Shown: piece by piece, positions 31,328 to 40,176 of the stretch
Position numbering within the stretch: the first letter of the stretch is position 1
How the letters are laid out: every line of letters begins with the position of its first letter
Assembly: GCA_963806145.1 (NCBI GenBank)
Contig: CAWDXD010000036.1
Span: forward strand, 62,001 to 126,000
Length of the DNA stretch: 64,000 nucleotides
DNA from: DASXKD01 sp963806145
Lineage (GTDB): Bacteria > Actinomycetota > Actinomycetes > Streptosporangiales > Streptosporangiaceae
Direction: 5' to 3'
Position numbers and translations under genes: made by a program
The notes under the pieces: generated by a model
What the model saw: only the letters and a program-made list of their open reading frames with translations
What the model was told of the DNA's origin: nothing
Database searches by the model: none

Positions 31328-32224
31328 TTACCAGTACTGGGTCGTGGCGCCGGAGGTGCGGCGCACCGAACCCGAGCCCTCGGGCCGCTCGAACACCGAC
31401 TGGACGGCGACCCGGCCCGGGCCCTCCAGCGTCAGCCAGGTCGACTTGGCCTGATAGCGCGCGGAGCTGAACCAGTATTGGCCGTGCGGGTACTCGAAGT
31501 GCAGGAACATCCGGACCGATTGGTCCTTCCAGATCAGCCCGCCCGGCTGGATCAGGATGCGCTGGCGGGGCGCCAGGTCGCGGATGAACGTGTTGCCGGG
31601 GGCGTGCAGCAGCAGCAGGCCGTTCCCGCCTTCCGCGTGGAAGGTGTCCATGGTCTTGCCCAGCGGGTAGTGCCACTCCTCGTCGTCGCCGTCCTGGGTG
31701 GTGAACCAGAGGTTGGCCTGCTGCCAGCCGTAGTTGACGTTCCCGGTGGCAACGAGGAAGCGGTGCTCGACCACGTCGACGGCCCGGCCCGGGGCGAGCG
31801 GCACGGCCAGGGTCTCCCCCGGCTCGTCGGCGCTGAACGCGATGTGCCCGGGGCCCTGCGCCGTCATCATGATCAACGGCATCCCGGCCCGCATCCGCTT
31901 CCAGCCGCCCTTCAGCGGCAGGTTGCCGAAGCGGATGTTCGGGTCGGTGTGCAGCAGCACATGATGGGAGAAGTAGACCCAGTCGTCGTCGTGCAGCGCC
32001 ATCTCGGCCACCGGCACATACGTGCCGCTGACCTGGCAGGTGGACCGCCCGAACCGGATATGGGCCATGTCCCGGATCGGCGGCTGCTCGGTCCAGCCGG
32101 AGTCCGAGACCTTGAGCCGGACGTCCACCGGCGCGCCGCAGGCCGGGCAGGTTCCCCCGCCGCCGTCGCTGGGCATCCGGCAGTACGGGCAGGTGTAGGG
32201 CCCCTGGGCAGGTGGCATCGTCAT
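31328..32224 (-). CDS. AIM24 family protein with N-terminal zinc ribbon (1)
   Basis: 298 residues. The N-terminal ribbon is CPYCRMPSDGGGGTCPACG (four cysteines), then an AIM24/TIM-barrel-like beta domain with YVPVAEMALHDDDWVYFSHHVLL, GNGLLLLHAPGNTFIRDLAP and ILIQPGGLIWKD. AIM24 proteins form beta-rich trimer-like folds; a mitochondrial member supports membrane organisation. It lies 10 bases after its paralogue and downstream of an SPFH gene, so all three probably form one membrane-associated assembly. Confidence 0.85.
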   Translation of the reverse strand: MTMPPAQGPYTCPYCRMPSDGGGGTCPACGAPVDVRLKVSDSGWTEQPPIRDMAHIRFGRSTCQVSGTYVPVAEMALHDDDWVYFSHHVLLHTDPNIRFGNLPLKGGWKRMRAGMPLIMMTAQGPGHIAFSADEPGETLAVPLAPGRAVDVVEHRFLVATGNVNYGWQQANLWFTTQDGDDEEWHYPLGKTMDTFHAEGGNGLLLLHAPGNTFIRDLAPRQRILIQPGGLIWKDQSVRMFLHFEYPHGQYWFSSARYQAKSTWLTLEGPGRVAVQSVFERPEGSGSVRRTSGATTQYW

Positions 32225-32234
32225 GTCGGCCGCC

Positions 32235-33035
32235 TTACTCGGAGCCGTGGTGTACGTACATGGACTGGATGCCCACCCGGCCGGGCCCGGCCATCTCGGC
32301 CAGGTACATGCTGTTGCCGCCCATCAGCCCGGTCTTGACGGTCTGCTTGTACACGTTCATGGTGACCGAGGAGTCCTTGTAGAGGAAGCCGCCTGGCTCG
32401 ACCAGGATCTTCTCGCCCTGCTGCAGCGTCCGCTGGAACACGTTGCCGTACCCGTGCAGCAGCAGCAGCCCGGGCTCGTTCTGGGTGACGAACCGGTCCA
32501 TGTACATGCCGCCGCCGCCGTGCAGCACGTTCGCCAGGCCCTTGATCCGTACGAACGAGTAGGTCAGCGAGTGCGTCCCGGCCAGGAAGGCGTGCTCGCG
32601 CACGTCCAGTTCCATCGACGGGTGCAGCGGCAGCACCACCACCTCGCCGGTGGCGTCGCGGGAGAAGGCGACCCGCCCAGGCCCGTGGGCGACGCTCAGG
32701 ATGTGCGGCATGCCGCCGAGCGTGCGCTTCATGCCGCCGCCGGTGTTCAGCGCGGACATCGGCACCTGGGGTTCCTTCCAGAGCATGACGTGGTGCTCGA
32801 AGAACACCGAGTCTCCCTGCGCGAGCGCGATCTCGGCCACCGGGACGATCTCGCCCTCGATCTGGCAGGTGGAGCTGGAGAACCGGAACTCCGTCATGTC
32901 ACGCAGCCGCGGCGCCTCGGCCCAGCCCGAGTCCGTGACGAGGTCCTTCTTGTCGAGCGGCGCGCCGCAGGTGGTGCAGTTGGTGCGGCCCGTCTCGTTC
33001 TGGGCCTTGCACCACTGGCATTCGATACGGTCCAT
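32235..33035 (-). CDS. AIM24 family protein with N-terminal zinc ribbon (2)
   Basis: 266 residues. CQWCKAQNETGRTNCTTCG is the zinc ribbon. The AIM24 domain follows with GEIVPVAEIALAQGDSVFFEH, HVMLWKEP, GLLLLHGYGNVFQRTL and ILVEPGGFLYKD. Same layout as the protein at 31328, from duplication within the operon. The shared VTDSGW/VSDSGW motif just after the ribbon marks the common ancestor. Probably cytoplasmic at the membrane surface. Confidence 0.85.
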   Translation of the reverse strand: MDRIECQWCKAQNETGRTNCTTCGAPLDKKDLVTDSGWAEAPRLRDMTEFRFSSSTCQIEGEIVPVAEIALAQGDSVFFEHHVMLWKEPQVPMSALNTGGGMKRTLGGMPHILSVAHGPGRVAFSRDATGEVVVLPLHPSMELDVREHAFLAGTHSLTYSFVRIKGLANVLHGGGGMYMDRFVTQNEPGLLLLHGYGNVFQRTLQQGEKILVEPGGFLYKDSSVTMNVYKQTVKTGLMGGNSMYLAEMAGPGRVGIQSMYVHHGSE

Positions 33036-33161
33036 GAGGACAGCCCTTCACTAGTTTCATGCCATACGCCCCCCGGGGCGCACGGGTGTGCAAGGCGGGC
33101 CGGCCACGGGGCCAGCCCTCCGCCGGCTCGCGTCCGAGCCAGGCGTCCGGGCTCTTGCCGG

Positions 33162-34346
33162 TTACGCCGGCGGCGGGTTGACCGGGGTGCCACACTCCGC
33201 GCAGAACTTCGCGGTGGCGCTCAGGTCGGCATTGCAGTTGGTGCAGTGTTTGGCCATGGGCGTGCCGCACTCCGCGCAGAACTTCGAGCCCGCCCGCACC
33301 GAACTGTGGCACTCGGGGCACTCGACCGTGGCCTCCGCTGCCGGGGCTGCCGGGGCTGCCGCGGGAGCGGGGGCCGGAGCCGCCGGAGCCGGGGCCGGGG
33401 CCTCGGGCGGGGCCTGCGGCGGCGGCTGCTGCACGAAGCCGGCGCCGCCACCGGCGAAGCCGGGGCCGGGCGGCGGGGCGACCGGGGCCTGCGGCGGCGG
33501 CTGCATCATCTGGCCGGCCATGCCGAGGCCCGCGCCCAGGAACATGGGGGTCACCGCGCCGCCGCCCTGGGCCATGCCCTCGCCGGCCCCCTGCAGCGCC
33601 TCGGCCTGCGCGGCCTGGAGGAAGCCGCCGGCCAGCCGGCTGTAGGCGGTGTCGCCGGCCAGCTTCTTCAGCCGGGCGTTGTCGTCGTCGTCGAGGTTGA
33701 CATCGAGGTTCCCGAACCGGGCGATGGCCAGGCCGTAGTCGGCCAGTTGCTCGTTGGCCGCGGGCATGGTGGCTGCCTCGATTTCCGGGCTGTGCATGGA
33801 CATGCCGAGGATCGGCCAGGCGCCGGTCATGAGCTGGGTGGTGATCGCGGTCCTGGTGACCTTCAGCAGTTGCTGCGCGACCCAGCCGGTGATGGCCTCG
33901 TTGTTCGTCACGTCCACGGTGCCGACGAGGTTGACGATCAGCTTGACCGGGTCGAGGACACGCAGCGCGTATTCGCCGAACGCCCGGAGCGTGACGATCA
34001 GCCCGGTCTGCGGGTCCTGCACCTCGTCGAGCCGCCCGCCGAAGCGGCAGTGCGGGTATTCCCGCGCGCCGACGAAGTAGATCTCGGCCTTGAAGGCGTT
34101 GCTGCTGCTCGCCCAGTCCACGAACATGCCGAGGAACGGGAGCTCGGAGGCGTCCAGGGTGTGCTGGCCCGGGCTCAGGACGCCCATGACCTGGCCCTGG
34201 TTCATGAACACGGCGGCCGCGTCGGGCTCCACGATGGCCCGCGCGAACTTGCGGATGTTCTGGTCGGGCCACTTGTAAACGATCTGGCCCTTCGAGCTAT
34301 CCGGCGCTGCGATGAACTCGCGGCGAGATTCGTTGAGAAGGCCCAT
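33162..34346 (-). CDS. SPFH-domain protein with C-terminal double zinc ribbon
   Basis: 394 residues, ATG 34346 after CGGAGGAG. The N-terminal 250 residues are the SPFH/virion-core-like domain (YdjI type): VYKWPDQNIRKFARAIVEPDAAAVFMNQGQ, LRAFGEYALRVLDP, ELPFLGMFVDW. A Met/Gln/Pro/Ala-rich linker follows, then two CxxC-CxxC ribbons (CPECHSSVRAGSKFCAECG and CTNCNADLSATAKFCAECG). In Bacillus, YdjI works with PspA-type membrane protection. Here the partners are two AIM24 proteins. A -10-like TATGAT on the minus strand lies at 34401-34406. Confidence 0.85.
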   Translation of the reverse strand: MGLLNESRREFIAAPDSSKGQIVYKWPDQNIRKFARAIVEPDAAAVFMNQGQVMGVLSPGQHTLDASELPFLGMFVDWASSSNAFKAEIYFVGAREYPHCRFGGRLDEVQDPQTGLIVTLRAFGEYALRVLDPVKLIVNLVGTVDVTNNEAITGWVAQQLLKVTRTAITTQLMTGAWPILGMSMHSPEIEAATMPAANEQLADYGLAIARFGNLDVNLDDDDNARLKKLAGDTAYSRLAGGFLQAAQAEALQGAGEGMAQGGGAVTPMFLGAGLGMAGQMMQPPPQAPVAPPPGPGFAGGGAGFVQQPPPQAPPEAPAPAPAAPAPAPAAAPAAPAAEATVECPECHSSVRAGSKFCAECGTPMAKHCTNCNADLSATAKFCAECGTPVNPPPA

Positions 34347-34457
34347 CGAACCGCTCCTCCGTACTTGGGCGACCCCCGTACGCTCGGCCGCTTTGCACGG
34401 ATCATACTTCGGCGCGGCACGGCGGGCCCCCCTTGCCCGAGTCCCGTTTTGCCGCGG

Positions 34458-35358
34458 TTAGGTGCGGAGGTTGTCGGCCAGCACTTCGGCGATGACGCCC
34501 TTGGTCGCCCGGGCGTCCTCTGGGTCGTCTCGCAACGCGTCTACCAGCACGATCATGGCCTTCCACAGCGCCCAGCCGCGGCCGCGGGCCCAGGTCGCCC
34601 GGTCCACAGGAAGCCCGGATTTGAACACCCGGCGGCTCTCGCCGGAGAAGTAGGTCCAGGCGATGACCGTGTCACAGGCCGGATCCCCGACGGCGCAGCA
34701 GCCGAAGTCGATGACGGCGGTCAGCCGGCCCTGGTCCGTCAGCAGGTTGCCGTCCGCGACGTCGCCGTGCACCCAGACCGGTGCGCCGTGCCACGTCGCG
34801 GCGAGGGCCTCCTGCCAGACCTGCGCCGCACGGGCGGTGTCGATCTCGCCGTCGAGGGCCTTCAGTGCCCGCCTGGCCTCGGCGTCGTAGACGGTCAGCG
34901 GCGCGCCGCGGTAGCAGCTGTGCGGCCCGGGCGGCGGCCCGCCCGCGGGATCAACCCGGTAGAGCGCGGCCAGGAACGCGGCCAGGTCGGCCGCGAGCGT
35001 GGCCGGGTCGGAGATGTGGCTGGCGGCCAGGGGGGTGCCGGGCAGCCACCGGTAGACCGACCACGGCCACGGGAAACCGCACCCGGGGGCGCCCCTCGCC
35101 AGCGGCTGCGGGATCCGCAGCGGCAACTGGCCGGCCAGGACCGGCAGCCACCGGTGCTCCTTGTCCACCTGCCCGGCATAGCCCGGGCCCGCTGGGCAGC
35201 CGCACCGACAGGTCCGCGCCGAGGCGGAAGGTGATGTTGTCCCAGCCGCCCGGCTCGACCCGCCGCACCGGAAGGCCGGCCCACTGCGGAAACTGGGCGG
35301 CCACCAGCCGCGACGCCAGGTCCGCCGTGATGGCCGCTTTCTCCACGGACGGCATCAT
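34458..35358 (-). pseudogene. APH-family phosphotransferase, frameshifted near N-terminus
   Basis: The first part from ATG 35358 (ITADLASRLVAAQFPQWAGL, PGGWDNITFRLGADLSVRLP) and the remainder (AGQVDKEHRWLPVLAGQLPL, WVHGDVADGNLLTD, AVIDFGCCAVGDPACD) are in different frames. They join at about 35180-35192, within the sequence equivalent to RLPxxxxYAxQVxKE of the family. Catalytic HGDxxxxN and DFG-like residues are intact. Restored length is about 300 residues, normal for aminoglycoside/choline-type kinases. One extra base (or two lost) in a GC run would explain it. The substrate is unknown. Confidence 0.75.
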
Positions 35359-35424
35359 CTCCCAGCCGCCACGGGATCCGACACGCCTTTTCTCCGCGCC
35401 GCTGCGACCGGGCCAGGACCCCTG

Positions 35425-35760
35425 TCAGGCGAGGAACTGGGTCTGCATGGCAGGCGCGGCATGGATGCAGACCAGCCTGGCCTGGCCAGGGCCCAGGTTG
35501 GTGAAGCCGTGCGGGACCCCGGGCGGGCCGATGACGATGTCGCCTGGTCCGCCCTCGATGGTCTCGTCACCGACCTGCACCAGCACGTGGCCCGCCAAGA
35601 TGACGAACGTCTCGTCGTAGGGGTGGTGGTGCAGTTTGGGCCCTTGCCCAGGTTCGTTGTGCACCAGGAAGAACGACACAGACCCGGGGCCGTGCTTGCC
35701 GCCCTCAAAGGTCCGGGAGACCTCATTACCTGGCAGGTTGTCAGCGTTCACGTGGTACAT
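35425..35760 (-). CDS. Cupin-domain protein
   Basis: 111 residues. Cupin motif 1 is PKLHHHPYDETFVILAGHVLV (metal ligands His, His, Glu) and motif 2 is PGDIVIGPPGVPHGFTNLGP (His). A single small beta-barrel, probably metal-binding; the reaction is unknown. ATG 35760 begins MYHVNADNLPG. Single gene, divergent from the DUF2795-like gene. Confidence 0.85.
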   Translation of the reverse strand: MYHVNADNLPGNEVSRTFEGGKHGPGSVSFFLVHNEPGQGPKLHHHPYDETFVILAGHVLVQVGDETIEGGPGDIVIGPPGVPHGFTNLGPGQARLVCIHAAPAMQTQFLA

Positions 35761-35939
35761 GTGTCACCACCCTTCTAGCGCGGCCGTCGGTGCGCGTAAC
35801 GTCGGGAACGTTTCCTGGATACCAGAAGCGGGCAGGGGGGAAGCGCTCGGGCGGGGGGAAGGGGCTACCGCCGGGCAGCCCACGGCGGCGCTCGGGCCCA
35901 CAGGCTGAGCAAGGTGAGCAAAGTAAGCGAGGCACGCCA

Positions 35940-36344
35940 GTGAGCGAACAGGCCAGTGGCACGCACGGTCCCGTCCGTGATGAAGCGATCAAGCGCCAGG
36001 ACGAAGCGGAGGCGCGGCAGTACGCCGGGGAATGGCCCGGGCCTGAAGAGGAACCCGAGGATGAGACGGAGCGGGAGGCAACCTGGGCCCCGGCGGCCAG
36101 GCTGTCCGAGTCGCCAGCTCCGGAGGACTGGGAGGCCGTCGAGCTACGCAGCGACCTGGCCCGCCACCTGGACCGCACAGTCTGGCCGGTGAACCGGGAC
36201 AGGCTGGTGGAGATCCTGACCGAGCGCAATGCCGGGGACGGGCTGCTTGAGCGGGCGGGCTCGCTCCCGAAAGGGCAGCGCTATGAGAACCTGCGCGAGC
36301 TGCTCCGGGCGCTCGACCTGGAGCCAGAAGAACGCGGCGGCTAA
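35940..36344 (+). CDS. DUF2795-like small acidic protein
   Basis: 134 residues from GTG 35940 (GAGG seven bases upstream). The first half is acidic and disordered (EEEPEDETEREATW). The second half, ELRSDLARHLDRTVWPVNRD, LVEILTERNAGDGLLERAGSLP and RYENLRELLRAL, resembles the helical DUF2795 module. No catalytic motif. It is followed after 234 bases by the RIO kinase gene. Confidence 0.55.
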   Translation: MSEQASGTHGPVRDEAIKRQDEAEARQYAGEWPGPEEEPEDETEREATWAPAARLSESPAPEDWEAVELRSDLARHLDRTVWPVNRDRLVEILTERNAGDGLLERAGSLPKGQRYENLRELLRALDLEPEERGG

Positions 36345-36518
36345 GTATTGCGGCTTCCCGCCCTCCCCCGCCGGGGCGGTCGCCCGCTCACTCACGTATC
36401 CACATGCCGGAAAACCTGTTGCCCGCTGCCTGGCGGCGTGTCAGCCTGGCAGCGCGCATCCCTGCCGTCGCCGCCCGCGACTGGCGGACGCTCGCTGAAC
36501 AGGAAGGAGGGACGCAGA

Positions 36519-36620
36519 TGAGGACCATCACGAGTTTCTTGCTGCCCGCCCGCACTTCCTGTACCAGGAGCTTCCGCCATGTCCAGCTCTCAGTTCCGCC
36601 GCGGCAAGCGGCGGCTTGAC
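36519..36620 (+). CDS. Possible leader peptide overlapping the RIO kinase start
   Basis: ATG 36519 follows an excellent AAGGAGGG site and encodes 33 residues (starting RTITSFLLPARTSC) in a frame different from the kinase, ending 39 bases inside it. It may be a translated leader affecting kinase expression, or the ribosome site may be accidental. The rest of 36345-36518 shows no gene. Confidence 0.25.
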
Positions 36621-37490
36621 GACGAGTCCACCTTCCTTAAGCGCGACCGGCACCGTCGGCGCCTCCCGCCGGCCGACTTCGGCTCCGAGACGTTCGGGCT
36701 GCCCGAGGGTGACCGGTGGTCCACGTGGGATCAGTCCGCGCCCACGGAGCGCGGTCCGCAACCGTACCCGGACTGGCTTGTCACCGACCTCGCGGCCGTC
36801 GACACCGAGCTCGGCATCCTGAAGACCGGAAAGGAGGCCGACGTCTTCCTATTGCGCCGCGGCGTGCCCGGCACCGACCGGTCCTGCCTGCTCGCGGCCA
36901 AGCGGTACCGGGCCTCGGAGCACCGGATGTTCCAGCGCGACAGCGAGTATCTCGAAGGCCGGCGCGCCCGGGAGTCGAGGGTGAACCGGGCGATCGCGGC
37001 GCGGTCCGCGGCGGGCCGGGCGATGATCTCCACCCAGTGGGCGCGCGCCGAGTTCGCCGCCCTGAGTCAGCTCTGCGCGGCCGGCCTGCCAGTGCCGTAT
37101 CCGGTGCAGATACTCGAGACCGAGCTGCTGCTGGAGTTCATCGGCGAGCCGGACGGCACGGCCGCGCCGCGGCTGGCCGAGATCAGGCCGGCTGGGGCCG
37201 GGCTCGCCAGCCTGTGGGACCAGCTGGTGACTGCCCTCAGCGGCCTGGCCCGACTCGGATACGCGCACGGCGACCTGTCGGCCTACAACCTGCTGGTGCA
37301 CGGCAGCCGGCTGGTCATGATCGACATGCCGCAGATCGTCGACCTGATCGCGAACCCGCGCGGCGTGGAGTTCTTGACCAGGGACTCGACGAACGTCGCG
37401 CGCTGGTTCACCGCCCGCGGGCTGACCGGAGTGACGCCGGCGCTGGCCGACCTGGCCGGCCTGCTGCTAGCCGAAGCACGTTTGTCATAG
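36579..37490 (+). CDS. RIO1-family serine/threonine kinase
   Basis: 303 residues, ATG 36579 after AGGAG. ILKTGKEADVFLLRRG is the RIO ATP loop and AAKRYR holds the ATP lysine. HGDLSAYNLLV (D232) is the catalytic loop, and MIDMPQIVD (D249) replaces DFG, as in RIO1. The N-terminal 60 residues are basic and hydrophilic. Bacterial RIO kinases are of unknown target; ribosome-related roles are known only in archaea and eukaryotes. Confidence 0.88.
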   Translation: MSSSQFRRGKRRLDDESTFLKRDRHRRRLPPADFGSETFGLPEGDRWSTWDQSAPTERGPQPYPDWLVTDLAAVDTELGILKTGKEADVFLLRRGVPGTDRSCLLAAKRYRASEHRMFQRDSEYLEGRRARESRVNRAIAARSAAGRAMISTQWARAEFAALSQLCAAGLPVPYPVQILETELLLEFIGEPDGTAAPRLAEIRPAGAGLASLWDQLVTALSGLARLGYAHGDLSAYNLLVHGSRLVMIDMPQIVDLIANPRGVEFLTRDSTNVARWFTARGLTGVTPALADLAGLLLAEARLS

Positions 37491-37667
37491 CTGGCGCGTC
37501 CGCCGACTTCTTACTCTCCGCGTGACCGCCGGATGGGCCGCCCGCCGCGCGCAGAGCACCCAGTTCTGCACGCCCTCGCAGTTGGTTGTGGCCGTGTGGC
37601 GCGTGGTCGCCGGTGTGCGCAAAATCTGCGCCATGATCACCCGATTGGTTGCCGGGCCCGGCGCGGG

Positions 37668-38462
37668 CTACGGCACGCGCTCGTTGAGCCACTCCAGGAC
37701 CGTCTGGGCAACCTCGCGCCAGCCGTGATCGATGGTCAGCGAGTGGCCCCGGTCGGGGAACTCACGCAGGTCGGTGACTGCGGGCGACTTGTGGTAGAGC
37801 CGGCGCGTCGCGTGGCTGATGGCCGCCGGGACGGTGTGGTCGCGGCCGCCGGCGGTGATCAGCAGCGGCCCGCGGGTCTTGTTGCCTGTGCTGACCTTGG
37901 CCGGCGAGCGGGGGACGAAGTTCGCCATCGCGGCCTCAAACAGCGGCCGCCCCGGCGAGGGGATGGCCCAGCGTTCGAACAGCTCGCCGGACTCCTGCTC
38001 GCCCACAGCGTTGCCGAAGCCGTAGCGGAACTGCTCCGCGGTCAGCGATACTGCCGCGTTCCTGTTCGCCGGGCGGCGCAGCGCGATCGAGGCCACCCGC
38101 AGCGCCGAAGGCGGCAGGAAGATCACCCCCTTGATCGGCGCCGGGTCGATCGCCACCGCGGCGGCGGCCAGATCCTGCCCCAGCAGCCGCTGCGCGATCA
38201 GCCCGCCAAAGGAGTGGCCGACCACCACCGGCCGGGCATCCAGCCCCGCGATCACCTGGGCGTAGTGCCCGACGATCTCGTCGATGCCTTTCCCGGCGGC
38301 CTGGCCGGGATTATTGCGGGCTTCCTCGACCGTGTCCGGGATGCCGGGCCACCCCGGCGTCAGCGGCTCATAGCCGGCCTCGCGGAACACCTCCGCCCAC
38401 GAGCCCCACGAGCTCGCGTGCAGCCACAAACCATGCACAAAAACAACCGGGCCGCCTGCCAT
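37668..38462 (-). CDS. Alpha/beta hydrolase
   Basis: 264 residues. VVFVHGLWLHASSW is the oxyanion region, VVVGHSFGGLIAQ the nucleophile elbow (Ser in GHSFG), AGGRDHTVP the acid and PDRGHSLTIDHGW the histidine. The catalytic triad is complete. The substrate is unknown; it belongs to the esterase/peroxidase-like hydrolases common in actinomycetes. Flanks of 177 and 188 bases hold no recognisable feature. Confidence 0.85.
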   Translation of the reverse strand: MAGGPVVFVHGLWLHASSWGSWAEVFREAGYEPLTPGWPGIPDTVEEARNNPGQAAGKGIDEIVGHYAQVIAGLDARPVVVGHSFGGLIAQRLLGQDLAAAAVAIDPAPIKGVIFLPPSALRVASIALRRPANRNAAVSLTAEQFRYGFGNAVGEQESGELFERWAIPSPGRPLFEAAMANFVPRSPAKVSTGNKTRGPLLITAGGRDHTVPAAISHATRRLYHKSPAVTDLREFPDRGHSLTIDHGWREVAQTVLEWLNERVP

Positions 38463-38650
38463 CGTCGTGCGCCCCTCTCATCCGCGGCACTGGCACCCAA
38501 GGCCAGTAGCCACTGCCCTGACAGCCAGTCTCCCATCATCGGCCGCACACCGAACCCCCGCGGCGCCTGCCCGGCACCGGGATGCTCGCTGGGCCACCAG
38601 CCGTACCGGGCCCGCTACGCCAGCACCCGGCGCGCGCCAGGCCGGGGCGG

Positions 38651-39634
38651 TCAGCGTCGCGAGTGCCAGGTGGCGAGGAGTTCTCTTTCCTTTTCTTTGC
38701 TCAGGCCGGTGCGCAGATCTGGCTGCCCGCGCTCCTGGTCCCAGGTCAGGGTATCGGCCACGGTCTGCGCCAAGGGCCGGCAGCGAAGGCCGGCTGCGAC
38801 CGCCTTGGCCGCATCATAGGTGTGCACCCCCGGAAACTGGGGTTCCCACATCGGGAACCACTCTTGGGCCTCATCGCCCACAGCCCCCAGAAATCCCTCG
38901 GATACCCAGGTGAACGTAGTATCGGCCGCCGCCGTGTCCCGGGCCGTTTCGAGCACGTCACGCAGGACGATCCGCTCGCCGGGCCCAGCCACCCCGAACA
39001 CTCCGCCGTCAGCGGCCTCTATCCGGCCGAGCATGAAGGCCGCAAGGTCGCGGACGTCGATGACCTGCAACGGTGCATCCGGCGGCCCCGGAGCCGCCAT
39101 TTCTCCTCCGCCTGCCGCACGCCGCAGGTAGAAGGTGAACCGGTCGGTCGGATCATGCGGCCCGACAATGTAGCCGGGACGGATGATCAGGCACCGGTTT
39201 CCGAACGCTGCCTTGGCCTCATGCTCGCAGGCCACCTTGAGCGGGCCGTAGGTCTCCGCCGTGACCGTCTCGGTCTGCGGGAAGGGAGGCTGATGGGTGG
39301 GAGCCTGCTCGGTGGACCGGGCGGGCATGTCGTCCGGGTGCACCGAGAGGGTGGAGACGAAGGTGTAATGCCCGGCGACATCCCGCAGGACAGCTGAAGC
39401 CTCCCGCACCACCCTAGGGACGTAGCCGCAGGTGTCGAGCACCGCATCCCAGCTGCGCCCCCCGAGCAGGCCGAGCTGGCCGTCCCGATCCCCGTGCAGG
39501 TGTTCAACGCTGGGGAAGTCTTCCGGTTCGGACGCGGAGCGGTGGAAGACAGTGACGTCATGGCCATGCCGCACGGCCTGCTCCACGAAGGCGCGCCCCA
39601 CAAACCGGGTGCCGCCAATCACAAGAAGCTTCAC
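38651..39634 (-). CDS. NAD-dependent epimerase/reductase
   Basis: 327 residues from GTG 39634, which follows AGGGGGG (an ATG at 39661 is less well placed). KLLVIGGTRFVGRAFVEQA is the Rossmann GxxxxG. The usual YxxxK is represented by TYGPLKVACE. Extended SDR fold with substrate region IIRPGYIVGPHDPTDRF. It resembles the mRNA-binding/isoflavone-reductase-like epimerases. The substrate is unknown. Confidence 0.85.
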   Translation of the reverse strand: MKLLVIGGTRFVGRAFVEQAVRHGHDVTVFHRSASEPEDFPSVEHLHGDRDGQLGLLGGRSWDAVLDTCGYVPRVVREASAVLRDVAGHYTFVSTLSVHPDDMPARSTEQAPTHQPPFPQTETVTAETYGPLKVACEHEAKAAFGNRCLIIRPGYIVGPHDPTDRFTFYLRRAAGGGEMAAPGPPDAPLQVIDVRDLAAFMLGRIEAADGGVFGVAGPGERIVLRDVLETARDTAAADTTFTWVSEGFLGAVGDEAQEWFPMWEPQFPGVHTYDAAKAVAAGLRCRPLAQTVADTLTWDQERGQPDLRTGLSKEKERELLATWHSRR

Positions 39635-39699
39635 CCAAACCCCCTGGTTGCCCAGATGCACTCACATGACGCAACGAGCGTGGCTTGCCAGCCCCCGCG

Positions 39700-39714
39700 C
39701 AGCCATGATGGCTG
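39700..39714. promoter_or_regulatory. Palindrome between epimerase and VOC gene
   Basis: CAGCCATGATGGCTG, 6-base arms with a 3-base centre, in the 104-base divergent region. A possible operator for either gene. Confidence 0.3.
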
Positions 39715-39738
39715 TGGCCCCTCTCGTAGGCTGGCAGG

Positions 39739-40122
39739 GTGGTGCACTACAGCAAGCTACTCAAGATCGTAATCGATGTGCCTCCTGCTGAGCATGACCG
39801 TGAATTGGCGTTCTGGAGCGCGGCCACCGGCCAGCCACTGGCCCAGTTCGACCGCCACCCCGAGTACCACGGCGCCGCGCTGCATGGCCAGGACCTGTGG
39901 CTGCTGATCCAGCGCCTCGACGAGGGGCAGGGCAGGGTGCATATCGACATCCACACCGACGACCCAATCGCGGAAATGGCCAGGCTGGAGAAACTCGGCG
40001 CCGAACTGGTAGAGCGGGCGCACTCCTGGTGGGTAATGCGCGACCCCGCCGGGCTGCTGTTCTGCATCATTCCGGAAAGACCTGGAACTCTGAATGACAG
40101 CAACGCCCAGTGCTGGGATTGA
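39739..40122 (+). CDS. VOC-family (glyoxalase-like) protein
   Basis: 127 residues, GTG 39739 or 39742. LKIVIDVPPAEHDRELAFWSAATG and HIDIHTDDPIAEMARLEKLGA, then WWVMRDPAGLLFCII, are typical of the actinobacterial VOC proteins of unknown substrate. Two beta-alpha-beta units. Single gene divergent from an epimerase. Confidence 0.85.
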   Translation: MVHYSKLLKIVIDVPPAEHDRELAFWSAATGQPLAQFDRHPEYHGAALHGQDLWLLIQRLDEGQGRVHIDIHTDDPIAEMARLEKLGAELVERAHSWWVMRDPAGLLFCIIPERPGTLNDSNAQCWD

Positions 40123-40176
40123 CCCGGTCCGGACAGCGGCCGGGCAAATCCACTCATAGCCGCGAGCTGCTGCAGG

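Noticed and set aside
32223..35234. A 1003-codon open frame on the plus strand
   Set aside because: It covers the AIM24 and SPFH genes antisense and shows no recognisable domain.
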